A DNA stretch of 64,000 nucleotides, taken from an uncultured Aquimarina sp. (lineage in GTDB: Bacteria; Bacteroidota; Bacteroidia; Flavobacteriales; Flavobacteriaceae). Below the pieces are notes generated by a model. That model did not search any database and was not told the origin of the DNA. It saw nothing but the letters and a program-made list of their open reading frames with translations. The stretch covers positions 496,001 to 560,000 of the forward strand of contig CANLEM010000003.1 of the NCBI GenBank assembly GCA_947489685.1. The letters run 5' to 3'. This document shows, in pieces, positions 36,784-46,472 of the stretch (position 1 is the stretch's first letter; each line of letters opens with the position of its first letter). Both the position numbers and the translations under genes were made by a program.

Positions 36784-38106
36784 ATGTCAAATCAATTTTC
36801 TGAAATTGGTATTAATTCACAATTACAGCAAAGCTTATCTTCTTTGCAAATTACAGTACCAACAGATATTCAGCAGAAAGTAATTCCTGTGATATTAAAT
36901 CAAAATGAAGATGTAGTTGCTTTAGCAAAAACAGGAACTGGTAAAACCGCTGCTTTTGGTTTACCTCTGTTACAGTTAATTGACATAGAAAAAACTAGTA
37001 TCCAGGCTGTTATTTTGACTCCTACCAGAGAATTAGGGCATCAGATTTATTCTAATTTAGTTTCTTTTTCGGCTAATACTCCTATTTCTATTGCTTCCAT
37101 TTGTGGAGGTGTACCTATAAAACCTCAAATAGAGCGTTTAAAAAGTGACACACACCTTATTGTAGCTACTCCAGGACGTCTGGTAGATTTGATAAAACGC
37201 AAAGCCATTAATATTAAAAACATCTCTTATTTTGTTTTGGATGAAGCTGATGAAATGGTTAGTGCTTTAAAAGAAGGTTTAGATAGTATTATAAAAGAAG
37301 TACCAAAATCTAGAAGAACTCTATTGTTTACAGCTACAATGCCGGGAACCATAAAACAATTGGTTCAAAATTATATGTCTAAACATGTAGTACATGTTGA
37401 AGCAGATATGTCTACATTGGGGCATCAGGGTATAGATCATCAGTATGTAGTTGTAGATCCTATAGAAAAATTAGATGTACTACTTCATTTTTTAAATTCG
37501 CGAAAAGGCGAAAGAGGTATCATTTTTTGTAAAACCAAAGCCGCGGTTAACAAACTGGCAAAAAACTTAGCGATCAATAAATTTTCTTCTGGATCGATAC
37601 ATGGTAGTTATGCGCAGAGTATTCGGGATCGTACTATGGAGCAATTTAGAAACGGGTCTATCCATATTTTGGTTGCTACAGATTTAGCTGCTCGTGGGAT
37701 AGATGTTAAAGAAATCTCATACGTTGTAAATTATCATTTGCCGGATACTTATGAAGCTTATGTGCATAGAAGCGGCCGTACGGCTAGGGCTGGGGCAAAA
37801 GGACTTTCGTTAACAATAATACAGCAGGAAGAAGAAGTAGATATAGCAGATTTTGAAGATGTATTAAGAATTGATTTTCATAAATTTAAAAAAGCGGACA
37901 CCAAAAGTATTGAAGAAAATAAAGGTATTTTGTGGGCAAGAAAAATATTTAAAACCAAACCAAATCACGACGTATCTGAAGATTTTAAAACAGAAGTAAA
38001 AACAATATTTCATCATTTAACCAAAGATGAATTAATAGAAAAGATATTGGCAAATTATTTGGCGCAAACAAGCACTTCTAATTCAAAGTCAAAACCTACA
38101 AAATAG
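36784..38106 (+). CDS. DEAD/DEAH-box ATP-dependent RNA helicase
   Basis: A 440-residue RNA helicase. The Q-motif region is FSEIGINSQLQQSLSSLQI, motif I AKTGTGKTAAF, motif Ia PTRELGHQ, motif II VLDEADEM, motif III FTATMPG, motif V ATDLAARGID and motif VI HRSGRTARAG. The short Lys/Ser-rich tail fits RhlE/CsdA-like cold or ribosome-assembly helicases. The ATG at 36784 is preferred to 36766. A second helicase follows 21 bp later. Confidence 0.93.
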   Translation: MSNQFSEIGINSQLQQSLSSLQITVPTDIQQKVIPVILNQNEDVVALAKTGTGKTAAFGLPLLQLIDIEKTSIQAVILTPTRELGHQIYSNLVSFSANTPISIASICGGVPIKPQIERLKSDTHLIVATPGRLVDLIKRKAINIKNISYFVLDEADEMVSALKEGLDSIIKEVPKSRRTLLFTATMPGTIKQLVQNYMSKHVVHVEADMSTLGHQGIDHQYVVVDPIEKLDVLLHFLNSRKGERGIIFCKTKAAVNKLAKNLAINKFSSGSIHGSYAQSIRDRTMEQFRNGSIHILVATDLAARGIDVKEISYVVNYHLPDTYEAYVHRSGRTARAGAKGLSLTIIQQEEEVDIADFEDVLRIDFHKFKKADTKSIEENKGILWARKIFKTKPNHDVSEDFKTEVKTIFHHLTKDELIEKILANYLAQTSTSNSKSKPTK

Positions 38107-38127
38107 AAAAAGAAATTGTAATCCGGT

Positions 38128-39438
38128 ATGGCAAATAGTATCAAATCACAAAAGGATATTTTATCAAAATTAAATATCCAAACGCTAAACCCTATGCAGG
38201 AAGAAGCTCTTTTAACAATATCGTCTGTTTCAAATGCGGTTTTACTATCGCCAACAGGAACAGGTAAAACGGTAGCTTTTTTATTACCTGCCATCAATGA
38301 TTTGAGCATAGATTGCGACAATGTACAATTACTTATTTTGGTTCCATCCCGTGAATTGGCTATTCAAATAGAACAAGTGATTCGCCAAATGGCATCAGGT
38401 TTTAAAGCAAATGTGGTATATGGTGGTAGGCCTTTTGCCAAAGATAAAATAGAGCTTAAACATACTCCATCAATACTTATTGGAACACCTGGTCGTGTTG
38501 CTGATCATATAAGACGCGAAACATTTTTGGTCGAGGATATAAAAACCTTGGTTTTAGATGAATTTGACAAATCATTAGAAATTGGTTTTGAAAGAGAAAT
38601 GGGTGAGATATTAACTAATCTTACACATTTAGAAAAACGTATTTTAACCTCGGCAACTAAGGGTGTAGAGATTCCTGATTTTGTAGGTTTAAAAAACGAA
38701 ACGGTTATTGATTATTTGGATACTCAAATTTCTAATTTGGAAGTTAAAAAAGTAGTTTCTCCAGATAAAAATAAATTACAAACCCTAGTTGATCTAGTGT
38801 GCCATATTGGTAATAAACCAGGAATTATATTCTGTAATTTCAAAGATACCATTCAGTTTGTAAGCGATTTTTTAAATGAAAATAACATTGCTCATGGTTG
38901 TTTTTATGGCGGAATGGAACAAATAGAACGAGAACGTACACTTATTAAATTTAGAAATGGAACACATCAAATTATGATTGCTACTGATTTGGCGGCACGT
39001 GGATTAGATGTTCCAGAATTAAACTATATTATTCACTATCAATTGCCTTTAAAAGCTGAAGAATTTACCCATAGAAATGGTAGAACAGCAAGGATGAATG
39101 CAGAGGGGACTGCCTATGTTTTGCAATGGACAGATGAATATTTGCCAGAGTTTATAAAGACGTCACAAATCGTAAAACTAGATGGTGAATTAACCAAATT
39201 AGCACCCCAATGGGCTACTGTATTCATTTCTGGAGGAAGAAAAGATAAAATTTCTAAAGGAGATATTGCTGGATTATTCTTTAAACAAGGAGGTTTAGAG
39301 AAGAATGAGTTGGGTGTTATAGAATTAAAACATGATTGTGCTTTTGTGGCTGTACCCAAAACAAAAGCTGAAACAATTGTTGAAAAAGTAAACAATACTC
39401 GCTTAAAAAAGAAAAAAGTACGAGTAAGAGTTATATAG
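38128..39438 (+). CDS. DEAD-box-like helicase with DEFD motif II
   Basis: A 436-residue helicase with motif I SPTGTGKTVAF, motif Ia PSRELAIQ, motif II VLDEFDKS (DEFD in place of DEAD), motif III TSATKG, motif V ATDLAARGLD and motif VI HRNGRTARM. The C-terminal 70 residues (SKGDIAGLFFKQGGLEKNEL) resemble the RNA-binding DbpA-type domain, which targets 23S rRNA. It forms an operon with the previous helicase. The Phe in motif II is known in some Bacteroidota DEAD proteins and probably keeps ATPase activity. Confidence 0.9.
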   Translation: MANSIKSQKDILSKLNIQTLNPMQEEALLTISSVSNAVLLSPTGTGKTVAFLLPAINDLSIDCDNVQLLILVPSRELAIQIEQVIRQMASGFKANVVYGGRPFAKDKIELKHTPSILIGTPGRVADHIRRETFLVEDIKTLVLDEFDKSLEIGFEREMGEILTNLTHLEKRILTSATKGVEIPDFVGLKNETVIDYLDTQISNLEVKKVVSPDKNKLQTLVDLVCHIGNKPGIIFCNFKDTIQFVSDFLNENNIAHGCFYGGMEQIERERTLIKFRNGTHQIMIATDLAARGLDVPELNYIIHYQLPLKAEEFTHRNGRTARMNAEGTAYVLQWTDEYLPEFIKTSQIVKLDGELTKLAPQWATVFISGGRKDKISKGDIAGLFFKQGGLEKNELGVIELKHDCAFVAVPKTKAETIVEKVNNTRLKKKKVRVRVI

Positions 39439-39457
39439 TCTATAAGAGCATCAGAAA

Positions 39458-40516
39458 ATGAATTTCGAAGATCAACTTTTATTTTTCTTTAGTGGATTAG
39501 GTGCCTTTAATGGGCTTTTTTTAAGTTTGTATTTTGCCTTTTTTATTAAGAATAAAAACAAATCAACCTATTTTCTTGCAGCTTTATTATTTGTGATCAG
39601 TGTACGAGTTACTAAATCTGTTTTTTTAACATTTTACCCCGGTACATCATCTGCATTTGTGAGTGTAGGATTAACAGCTTGTTTTCTTATTGGTCCTTTT
39701 TTGTACTTATATATTAAAATAGCTACCAAACCAGATAGTATTGGTAAATGGGCTTGGTTGATTCATGTTGTTCCTGTGGTTATCTTTATGATTGTTATCG
39801 GTGTTTTATATCCGTACCGAGCATATTCAGGATTATGGCGGCGAATACCTCCTGGAGTATTTGGAATACTATTACTATCACAATGGACCATTTATGTGAT
39901 GCTAGCAATATATCAAGCAAAAGATTCATTTAAAAAGCTTTTTTCGAAAACCGAAAAACTTACCACACTAGATTTTTGGATTATTAATATTGTGATAGGT
40001 GGGTTTATAATTTGGTTGGCCTATAATACTACAACCTATACGTCTTACATTGTAGGAGCATTATCTTTTTCGTTTATATTTTATATTACAGTCATAATTT
40101 GGTTTTTTAAGCGTAGAAAAAATGCATTGTCGTTTCTTACACCACCAGTAAAATATGCTAACAAAAAGATTGACACCAGTAAAGCAACATCTATCGATAG
40201 TAAATTAAGAGCTCTTTTTCAAGAAAAAGAAATCCATTGTAACCCGGGTTTAAAGCTTTTGGATGTGGCAAACCTATTAAACATACAACCTCACGAACTC
40301 TCTCAATATTTTAATGACAATTTAGGAGTGAGTTTTTCTAATTACGTTAATGCGTATCGGATAGCTTCTGCCGAAAAAATGCTTCGATCTAATGATAAGC
40401 TTACTTTAGAGGCAATAGGAAACGAATGTGGTTTTAAGTCTAATTCTTCTTTTTATACGGCCTTTAAGAAAATTAAAGGAATAACGCCTGCACAATTTAA
40501 AAAGTCCCTGAAATAG
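39458..40516 (+). CDS. AraC-family regulator with membrane-embedded N-terminus
   Basis: A 352-residue protein whose first 225 residues have about seven hydrophobic segments (for example LFFFSGLGAFNGLFLSLYFA), followed by a cytosolic AraC HTH domain (about 255-350: LLDVANLLNIQPHELSQYFN, FSNYVNAYRIASAEKML, LEAIGNECGFKSNSSFYTAF). Membrane AraC regulators of this layout are common in Flavobacteriia and sense unknown envelope or lipid signals. It follows the helicases by 19 bp, but its targets are not visible. Confidence 0.9.
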   Translation: MNFEDQLLFFFSGLGAFNGLFLSLYFAFFIKNKNKSTYFLAALLFVISVRVTKSVFLTFYPGTSSAFVSVGLTACFLIGPFLYLYIKIATKPDSIGKWAWLIHVVPVVIFMIVIGVLYPYRAYSGLWRRIPPGVFGILLLSQWTIYVMLAIYQAKDSFKKLFSKTEKLTTLDFWIINIVIGGFIIWLAYNTTTYTSYIVGALSFSFIFYITVIIWFFKRRKNALSFLTPPVKYANKKIDTSKATSIDSKLRALFQEKEIHCNPGLKLLDVANLLNIQPHELSQYFNDNLGVSFSNYVNAYRIASAEKMLRSNDKLTLEAIGNECGFKSNSSFYTAFKKIKGITPAQFKKSLK

Positions 40517-40636
40517 GAATGTTTTTTCTTCGGAATTATAAATCCGAAGATCATTATGCTCAAATTGTATCTCTTTTTGATTTCTTTCAAATAGTTTCGT
40601 AAAAAGAACATTCATCAATCTTTAAAAATCGAACTC

Positions 40637-41050
40637 ATGAATAAAATCATCATCATCATTTTAGTTGTTGTAGGGGTACAAAACATTAGCGCACAATCAG
40701 ATGAGGCTTTAATAACAAATACCCTAATGGACTATATAGAAGGTACGGCAAATGGAGAGCCCGAGAGAATAAAAAACGCTTTCCATTCAGATTTACATCT
40801 ATATTCTATTACTAATGATTCATTAAGATCTCTTTCTGGTCAAAAATACATAGGCTATTTCAAAAAAGGACAAAAGCATGATCGAATAGGTAAGATTATA
40901 TCTATAGACTTTGTAAATGATGCCGCTATGGCCAAAGTAGAAATTGATTTCCCCAGCAGAAAAAGGTTGTATACAGATTTTATGATGTTATTAAAAGTAA
41001 ATGGGAAATGGAAAATAATCCACAAATCGTATACATTTATAAAGTACTAA
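40637..41050 (+). CDS. Secreted NTF2/SnoaL-like protein
   Basis: A 137-residue protein with a signal peptide (MNKIIIIILVVVGVQNISAQ) and a cone-like alpha/beta NTF2 fold of the putative lumazine-binding type (LITNTLMDYIEGTANGEPER, FHSDLHLYSI, then YTDFMMLLKVNGKWKIIHKS). Members are often small periplasmic proteins of unknown ligand. It lies 120 bp after the AraC gene and may be its target. Confidence 0.82.
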   Translation: MNKIIIIILVVVGVQNISAQSDEALITNTLMDYIEGTANGEPERIKNAFHSDLHLYSITNDSLRSLSGQKYIGYFKKGQKHDRIGKIISIDFVNDAAMAKVEIDFPSRKRLYTDFMMLLKVNGKWKIIHKSYTFIKY

Positions 41051-41172
41051 ACAATGGGTTGCATATAGAATTAAAACAATCATGTTAACCTTTTAAGGGT
41101 ATACTCATAAAGTAATAAAATATTAACTAATATTTTTTTGACATCAATTATTAACTCTTAAAAATATTAAAA

Positions 41173-42219
41173 ATGAGTACAGTTTATACGCCCGAAGAAC
41201 TTAGAGTATCACTTGAAACTCCAGCGGATATTAATTCGTCTTTTCAAGGAAGAAAATTAATTAAGTTAGCTCCAAATACAACTTTCGAATTAGATAAACC
41301 TATTTGGATTAGAAAGAAAATTATTTTAGATGGGCAAGGGTCTAGAATTGTAATGAAAAGTAGTGGATCTTGTTTAATAATAGGAGAAGATTACTCTAAA
41401 CCTGATGCCTTTCGAAACCCTAGATATGATTCAACTTTTAGTACGATTCGGAACCTTGATTTAGTGCGTGGAGATAGTTCAACTCAGTCGGGTATGACAG
41501 GAATCCTTTGCAGATGCCATGGGCTTAGGTTAGAAAATATTAGATTTCTTCATTGGGAAACAGGAGTACAAGTCGAGGGACATGCAAGTATAAGTAACTC
41601 AAATAATACAAGTCTTAGGGATTTATACTTTTTTGACTGCGATACAGCATTAAGATTTACTGGTGTTGATGCGAGTGTAGCAACGGTTGATCATTGTGAA
41701 ATTATTAGTTGTAACACCGGAATAGAGTTATTGAATATATCATATAGTGTTATTTCAAATCTTTATACAGAGGGGACAAAAATACCTATTAAATCTGGTC
41801 ATAATTATGCTACTTGGGTAGGCTGTGGTTCCGAAAATGCTCATCTTACTAAAGATTTTATTGGGGGTACCGTACTAGGAGGCAACTTAGTATCAGGTGC
41901 TAGAAAAATAAATGCGTTAGGAGACAGAATAGGTAGAGGGGACAGTAGAATACAATTTACCATGACAAAACCTAATAACTCCAAAGAAGGAGTTAGAGTA
42001 TTTATTCCAGGAAATTTTGAAGGTACTCCAAGTCCACTTCAGTTTATACAAATAGAGAATGAGTTTCCAAATGATCCTGATCGAAGAAACAATGTTAGGC
42101 ATGGAATAGTATATGTTGAGAATGAGAACTCAAATCCGCAAGATATTCAAAGGAAATATATTTTGGGAACACAATCTTGGAAAATAGAACCAAATGGTTG
42201 TGAATGGGATGTGGTTTAG
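41173..42219 (+). CDS. Right-handed parallel beta-helix protein, no signal peptide
   Basis: A 348-residue protein. KLIKLAPNTTFELDKPIWIR and KIILDGQGSRIVM form the usual opening coil of pectate-lyase-like or tail-spike-like helices; repeating short hydrophobic strands follow (IRNLDLV, LRLENIRFLHW, LRDLYFFDCD, VDHCEIISCN, VISNLYTEG). After about residue 230 the sequence changes to a separate beta-rich domain. No signal peptide and no catalytic motif can be named. A structural or phage-derived origin is possible. Confidence 0.7.
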   Translation: MSTVYTPEELRVSLETPADINSSFQGRKLIKLAPNTTFELDKPIWIRKKIILDGQGSRIVMKSSGSCLIIGEDYSKPDAFRNPRYDSTFSTIRNLDLVRGDSSTQSGMTGILCRCHGLRLENIRFLHWETGVQVEGHASISNSNNTSLRDLYFFDCDTALRFTGVDASVATVDHCEIISCNTGIELLNISYSVISNLYTEGTKIPIKSGHNYATWVGCGSENAHLTKDFIGGTVLGGNLVSGARKINALGDRIGRGDSRIQFTMTKPNNSKEGVRVFIPGNFEGTPSPLQFIQIENEFPNDPDRRNNVRHGIVYVENENSNPQDIQRKYILGTQSWKIEPNGCEWDVV

Positions 42220-42373
42220 TAATAATTAATAAAAGAATTCAATTTGGTAGAGTTACATTTGGTGTAATTATAAATGTAGATTCAATAAATGATACATATC
42301 TCTTCTTCTCCTGTATTAGGATATAAGTGAAGTAGAGGTGTGTATTATGAAATGATGATGTACCCTGAATAAT

Positions 42374-43273
42374 CTACGAATACAAAATCAAGAATACCCC
42401 AAGCATAATACCTAGTAACGGCACTAATTTTTTTCGTTTATTTTTTTCTTTGAAGACAAGACCTCCAATTACTACTGCAATTAAAATTTGACTTCGTTTT
42501 ATTGCTGATAATAGCATAATCAATGCATCGGGGTCCTCTAGAGCTTTGAAATAAAAATAATCTGCAGCCTGTAATAATACACCCACGGCAATAATAGACC
42601 AGCGCCATGTAAACTCTTTCCTTTTTTCGATATTCGGAAACCAAGTTATCGATAAAATACCAAGTAAAATTAATACCGTGTAGGTACAAAACCAAAACTG
42701 TAAGGTTTGCGGATTTAGTTCCAAGTTTTGAATTAGAAATTTATCATACAAACCACTGGAAGCACCCAAAAAAGTGGCGCCAATGATAGCAAATATCCAT
42801 TTGTTTCTCTTAAAATTGATTCCTTCTTTCTTACCAATTTTGGAATACAGCAGTACTGAGAAAATAATAAGAAAAAAGCCAATCCATTGTAAGAAATTTG
42901 GTTGTTCCTGATAAATCAAAATGGCGCCAATAAAAGTAAAAAAAGGTCCAGCAGAACGTATAGGAGTTACAATTGTTATAGGCAAATGTTTTAAAGCTTG
43001 ATACGCCAAAACCCAGGATGTCGTCATTATCATAGATTTTATAAAAATGAAACCATGAGTATTCCATGAAATACTTTTAATATGAAATCCTATTTGTTCG
43101 GTGTACTCAGGAAAATAAACTGACCCTATGTATAGCGGTAGAAGTAATAAAAACCCAGAACCAATAGTACCTAATAATACAGGAAAAACCTCGTTTCCTT
43201 GTACCGCATGTTTCTTACACAGATTGTGTAATCCCAAAAAAAGTGCAGCCAAAAGACCTAAATACATCCACAT
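42374..43273 (-). CDS. EamA-type (DMT superfamily) transporter
   Basis: A 299-residue inner-membrane protein with ten hydrophobic helices in two EamA repeats (about 5-140 and 155-295). PIRSAGPFFTFIGAILIYQE is the typical repeat end. The DMT family exports metabolites such as amino acids or nucleotide sugars; the substrate here is unknown. Transcribed away from the TetR gene at 43410, with about 135 bp between. Confidence 0.87.
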   Translation of the reverse strand: MWMYLGLLAALFLGLHNLCKKHAVQGNEVFPVLLGTIGSGFLLLLPLYIGSVYFPEYTEQIGFHIKSISWNTHGFIFIKSMIMTTSWVLAYQALKHLPITIVTPIRSAGPFFTFIGAILIYQEQPNFLQWIGFFLIIFSVLLYSKIGKKEGINFKRNKWIFAIIGATFLGASSGLYDKFLIQNLELNPQTLQFWFCTYTVLILLGILSITWFPNIEKRKEFTWRWSIIAVGVLLQAADYFYFKALEDPDALIMLLSAIKRSQILIAVVIGGLVFKEKNKRKKLVPLLGIMLGVFLILYS

Positions 43274-43381
43274 GGCGCGAATATAGCCTTTTAACTCAAT
43301 TTGTAATTAAAGCGATGGGCTTAATATTTATGTGCATTTATAAAACCAATGGATGTTAAATAATTCTAAATAATATATAAT

Positions 43382-43395
43382 CGAATAAATATTCG
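43382..43395. promoter_or_regulatory. TetR-type operator (palindrome) before the TetR gene
   Basis: A perfect 14-bp inverted repeat CGAATAAATATTCG ends 14 bp before the regulator start codon. The same sequence with one mismatch recurs before the SDR gene at 44001. Confidence 0.75.
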
Positions 43396-43409
43396 CTTAT
43401 ATTTGCAAG

Positions 43410-43982
43410 GTGAGAATAAAAGACGAAACAAAACGATTAGCCATAATAGACAATACATTAGATATTGTTTTCGAAAAAGGTTTCGCCGGTGTTAAAATGT
43501 CAACACTAGCAAAAAAAATTGGTATTTCTGTTTCGACTCTTTATGTATACTATAAGAACAAAGAAGATTTAATAGTATCTATAGCGACAGAATTAATTGA
43601 ACAGCAAACCAAAAATAGTATACAAGATATTACTGAAGATTTACCGTTTAAATTAAAAATGAAAGCAATGTGGTTGTACTGGATAAACTTTAGTATCAAT
43701 CATAGCAAGGAAATGAATTTTATTACACAAGTAAAGAAATCACCATATTATGATAAGGTGCCTATAACAGTAAAAGAATCAAAAAGTCGATTAGGAACAG
43801 ACTTATTTGAGTTGGGTAAGAGAGAAGGTTTACTAAGAGATGTGAGTAATGAAATATTAGAATCAGTAATAAGTGCCATTCTATTCGAAACAGTTAATCT
43901 AATCATCAACAAAAAAATAAAATTGAATGAAAAGGATATTGATGTAATGTTTTCATTTGCTTGGAATGCCATAAAAAGTTGA
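43410..43982 (+). CDS. TetR/AcrR family transcriptional regulator
   Basis: A 190-residue repressor. The N-terminal HTH reads LAIIDNTLDIVFEKGFAGVK then TLAKKIGISVSTLYVYYKNK, the TetR signature. The C-terminal helical part is ligand-binding and variable. GTG at 43410 is the start. Palindromes before this gene and before the downstream SDR gene suggest autorepression and control of the SDR-hydrolase pair. The inducer is unknown. Confidence 0.9.
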   Translation: MRIKDETKRLAIIDNTLDIVFEKGFAGVKMSTLAKKIGISVSTLYVYYKNKEDLIVSIATELIEQQTKNSIQDITEDLPFKLKMKAMWLYWINFSINHSKEMNFITQVKKSPYYDKVPITVKESKSRLGTDLFELGKREGLLRDVSNEILESVISAILFETVNLIINKKIKLNEKDIDVMFSFAWNAIKS

Positions 43983-44000
43983 TTTTTTTTAATTCAAAAA

Positions 44001-44014
44001 AGAATATTTATTCG
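44001..44014. promoter_or_regulatory. Second TetR-type operator before the SDR gene
   Basis: AGAATATTTATTCG equals the reverse complement of the palindrome at 43382 except for one terminal base. It lies 24 bp before the SDR start codon. Confidence 0.7.
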
Positions 44015-44038
44015 ATTATAAATTTAATTAGCGATACA

Positions 44039-44860
44039 ATGAAAAAAGTAGTATTAATAACAGGAGCTTCTTCAGGAATTGGAAAAGAAACCGCCAAACT
44101 TTTATTAAAAAAAGGACATACCGTATATGGCTCTGCCCGAAGAACAGAAAAAATGAAGGATATTGAGCAATTGGGAGTTAAGTTGTTGGCAATGGATGTC
44201 ACTAAAGACATCACAATAGTCGAAGGTATAGAGACTATTATAAAACATGAAGGGCGTATTGATATAATAGTTAATAACGCTGGTTATGGATCATATGGAG
44301 CTCTAGAAGATGTACCCATGAAAGAAGCAAAATATCAGTTTGAAGTAAACGTTTTTGGATTGGCTCGTCTTACACAATTAGTTTTACCGTATATGCGCAA
44401 GCAAAACTCAGGAAAAATCATTAATGTATCTTCTATTGGTGGTAAAATAGGAGAACCACATGGTTCTTGGTATCATGCCACAAAATATGCTGTCGAAGGT
44501 TTGAGTGACTCTATCAGAATGGAATTAAAACAATTTGGTATTGATGTGGTAGTTATACAGCCAGGAGCTATAAAAACTGAATGGAATAAAATTGCTCGAG
44601 AAAATTTAATAAAAGTTTCTGGCGATACGGCATATGGTCAATTAGCGCATAGGCATGCCAAACAACTGGAACAAGCTGATAAAAAATTTGGTTCGGAGCC
44701 TATTGTTATCGCAAAGACAATTACAAAGGCAATCGAATCAAAAAAACCAAAGACCAGATACGCAGTAGGAGGTGGAGCAAAACCCATTTTATTGATTAGA
44801 AAAATAGTGTCGGATAAAATGTTTGATTCAATACTGTTACATCAAATGACAAAAGCATAG
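44039..44860 (+). CDS. Short-chain dehydrogenase/reductase
   Basis: A 273-residue classical SDR. GASSGIGKETA binds NAD(P); NNAGYGSYG and the active site YHATKYA (Y-X3-K) are present, with the catalytic Ser in NVSSIGGK. A Val/Ala-rich ending and RRTEKM near the cofactor loop suggest NADP use, as in retinol/17-beta-HSD-like members. The start is the ATG at 44039; the longer frame from 43961 overlaps the TetR gene. Probably under TetR control. Confidence 0.9.
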   Translation: MKKVVLITGASSGIGKETAKLLLKKGHTVYGSARRTEKMKDIEQLGVKLLAMDVTKDITIVEGIETIIKHEGRIDIIVNNAGYGSYGALEDVPMKEAKYQFEVNVFGLARLTQLVLPYMRKQNSGKIINVSSIGGKIGEPHGSWYHATKYAVEGLSDSIRMELKQFGIDVVVIQPGAIKTEWNKIARENLIKVSGDTAYGQLAHRHAKQLEQADKKFGSEPIVIAKTITKAIESKKPKTRYAVGGGAKPILLIRKIVSDKMFDSILLHQMTKA

Positions 44861-44881
44861 GGCTACATATTATATAAAATA

Positions 44882-46027
44882 ATGAGAAATAAATTTTTAA
44901 AATATCTTAAACGAATGATTATAGGTATCGGAATCATCATAGGAGTGATAACAATAGTAGCGATATTGTTTATCAATTTAAGTCCAGAGTTTGGAGGAAA
45001 AGCTACTGAAGAGCAAGAAATTAAATATGCCGTATCAAAAAATTACAAAGATGGAAAGTTTGTAAACACCAATAAAGTCGAATTGGATATGAGTTTTAGA
45101 GATATGGGTAAGAGTATAGTTGGTTATTTTAAACCACAGCCCAATACGGTTCCAGAAAAAAATATTCCTGTTAAAAAAGTTGATTCTTTGCAAATAGCAG
45201 CCTATAATGGCAATACAAGACTTATCTGGTTCGGGCACTCGGCATTTTTATTACAAATAGATCAAAAAAATATTTTGATAGACCCGATGTTCGGAGAAGT
45301 TCCTGCTCCTCATCCAATGCTGGGTGGTAAGCGTTTTAGCAAAGAATTGCCTATCGAAATAGAAAAAATACCCAAAATTGATGCTGTTCTCATCTCTCAC
45401 GACCATTATGATCATTTGGATTATGGCTCGATTAAAAAACTTAACAGCAGGGTAAAGATGTTTTATGTGCCTTTGGGAGTAGGAGTCCATTTACAAGAAT
45501 GGGGAGTAGAAAAAGAAAGAATTATTGAACTAGATTGGTGGCAAGAAACAACATTAGATGGGTTACGTTTTATTTGTACTCCAGCACAACATTTTTCGGG
45601 TAGAGGACTTAGTGATCGGACAAAAACCTTATGGAGTTCTTGGATTATACAATCCAATACCGATAATATCTTTTTTAGTGGAGACAGTGGATATGCTGAT
45701 CATTTTAAAAAAATAGGAGAGAAGTATGGCCCTTTTGATTTTGCTATGATAGAATGCGGTCAATACAATAAAATGTGGCCTGATATACATATGTTTCCCG
45801 AAGAAACAGCACAGGCAGGACTGGATCTAAAAGCCAAAGAAATAATGCCTATCCATTGGGGAGCATTTAAATTGGCAATGCATACATGGACAGATCCTAT
45901 AGAAAGAGTTACCAAAAAAGCAAAAGAACTCAATATAGATATTGTTACACCAAGAATAGGGCAATCTATTTTTGTAAAAGATGGTAATGCCTTAGGTAAC
46001 ATTGAGTGGTGGGATTCAATTGATTAA
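44882..46027 (+). CDS. MBL-fold metallo-hydrolase (UlaG/NAPE-PLD-like), membrane-anchored
   Basis: A 381-residue protein. An N-terminal transmembrane helix (about 11-32) is followed by the metallo-beta-lactamase domain with the zinc motif SHDHYDHLDYG, FICTPAQHFSGRG, FFSGDSGYADHF and MPIHWGAFKLAMH. The architecture fits NAPE-PLD-like phosphodiesterases that act on lipids, facing the periplasm. It follows the SDR by 22 bp, so the pair is probably one TetR-controlled unit. Confidence 0.9.
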   Translation: MRNKFLKYLKRMIIGIGIIIGVITIVAILFINLSPEFGGKATEEQEIKYAVSKNYKDGKFVNTNKVELDMSFRDMGKSIVGYFKPQPNTVPEKNIPVKKVDSLQIAAYNGNTRLIWFGHSAFLLQIDQKNILIDPMFGEVPAPHPMLGGKRFSKELPIEIEKIPKIDAVLISHDHYDHLDYGSIKKLNSRVKMFYVPLGVGVHLQEWGVEKERIIELDWWQETTLDGLRFICTPAQHFSGRGLSDRTKTLWSSWIIQSNTDNIFFSGDSGYADHFKKIGEKYGPFDFAMIECGQYNKMWPDIHMFPEETAQAGLDLKAKEIMPIHWGAFKLAMHTWTDPIERVTKKAKELNIDIVTPRIGQSIFVKDGNALGNIEWWDSID

Positions 46028-46096
46028 ACTTTTGAACCAAAAACATATGGATTTGAAAATAAATTTGGAAATGCCATTATAAATAAACAATATTTG

Positions 46097-46288
46097 CATA
46101 ATAAATGATTAAAAAAACAACATATACCGAACCGAAATCACTGTTTAATCAGTGTGATTATCGAAGGATTAATGAATTATCCATTCGAAACGGGACGTTG
46201 TGTAGCTATTTTTGAACATTTTATGAAGTGATTTAAACCAAAAACTAGATATATCGATAAGCGTCCAATACATTGGGCGCTTTTTTTA
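46097..46288 (+). ncRNA. Candidate structured small RNA 1
   Basis: No credible protein gene. A promoter-like AATATTTG at 46089-46096 with TTG at 46065-46067 (21-bp spacing) precedes two hairpins (CACTG-TTTAAT-CAGTG at 46139-46154; TCGAAGGAT pairing with ATCC-A-TTCGA at 46161-46188) and an intrinsic terminator ending at 46288. A 36-codon frame (46105-46215) overlaps the hairpins and looks fortuitous. The layout equals that of candidate RNA 2 further downstream. Confidence 0.4.
46259..46288 (+). terminator. Intrinsic terminator of candidate RNA 1 (or of the hydrolase operon)
   Basis: Stem AAGCGTCCA / TGGGCGCTT (one G-T pair) with a 6-base loop, then a seven-base T-run. It lies 230 bp after the metallo-hydrolase stop, so it may also end that operon. 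Confidence 0.85.
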
Positions 46289-46472
46289 TGAATTATTTTA
46301 TCAAAATGAATAGAAATTAATTAGCACATAAAGAATAGTATTTGGAAAGTAAGCATCAGGGAGACAGACGATTGCATAAACATCCAAAATCCGTTGAAAA
46401 ACGGAAAGGGTTTCCTATGTCTAAAAACTAACATAACTAACTGATTATCAACAAAATAAATTAAAAAAATAG

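Noticed and set aside
40528..40549. Hairpin CTTCGGA / TCCGAAG after the AraC gene
   Set aside because: A stem is present, but the T-run precedes it instead of following it, so it is not a convincing intrinsic terminator.
46105..46215. 36-codon frame in the first RNA-rich unit
   Set aside because: It overlaps two perfect hairpins and has no recognisable features; the RNA interpretation is better supported, though a leader peptide is not excluded.
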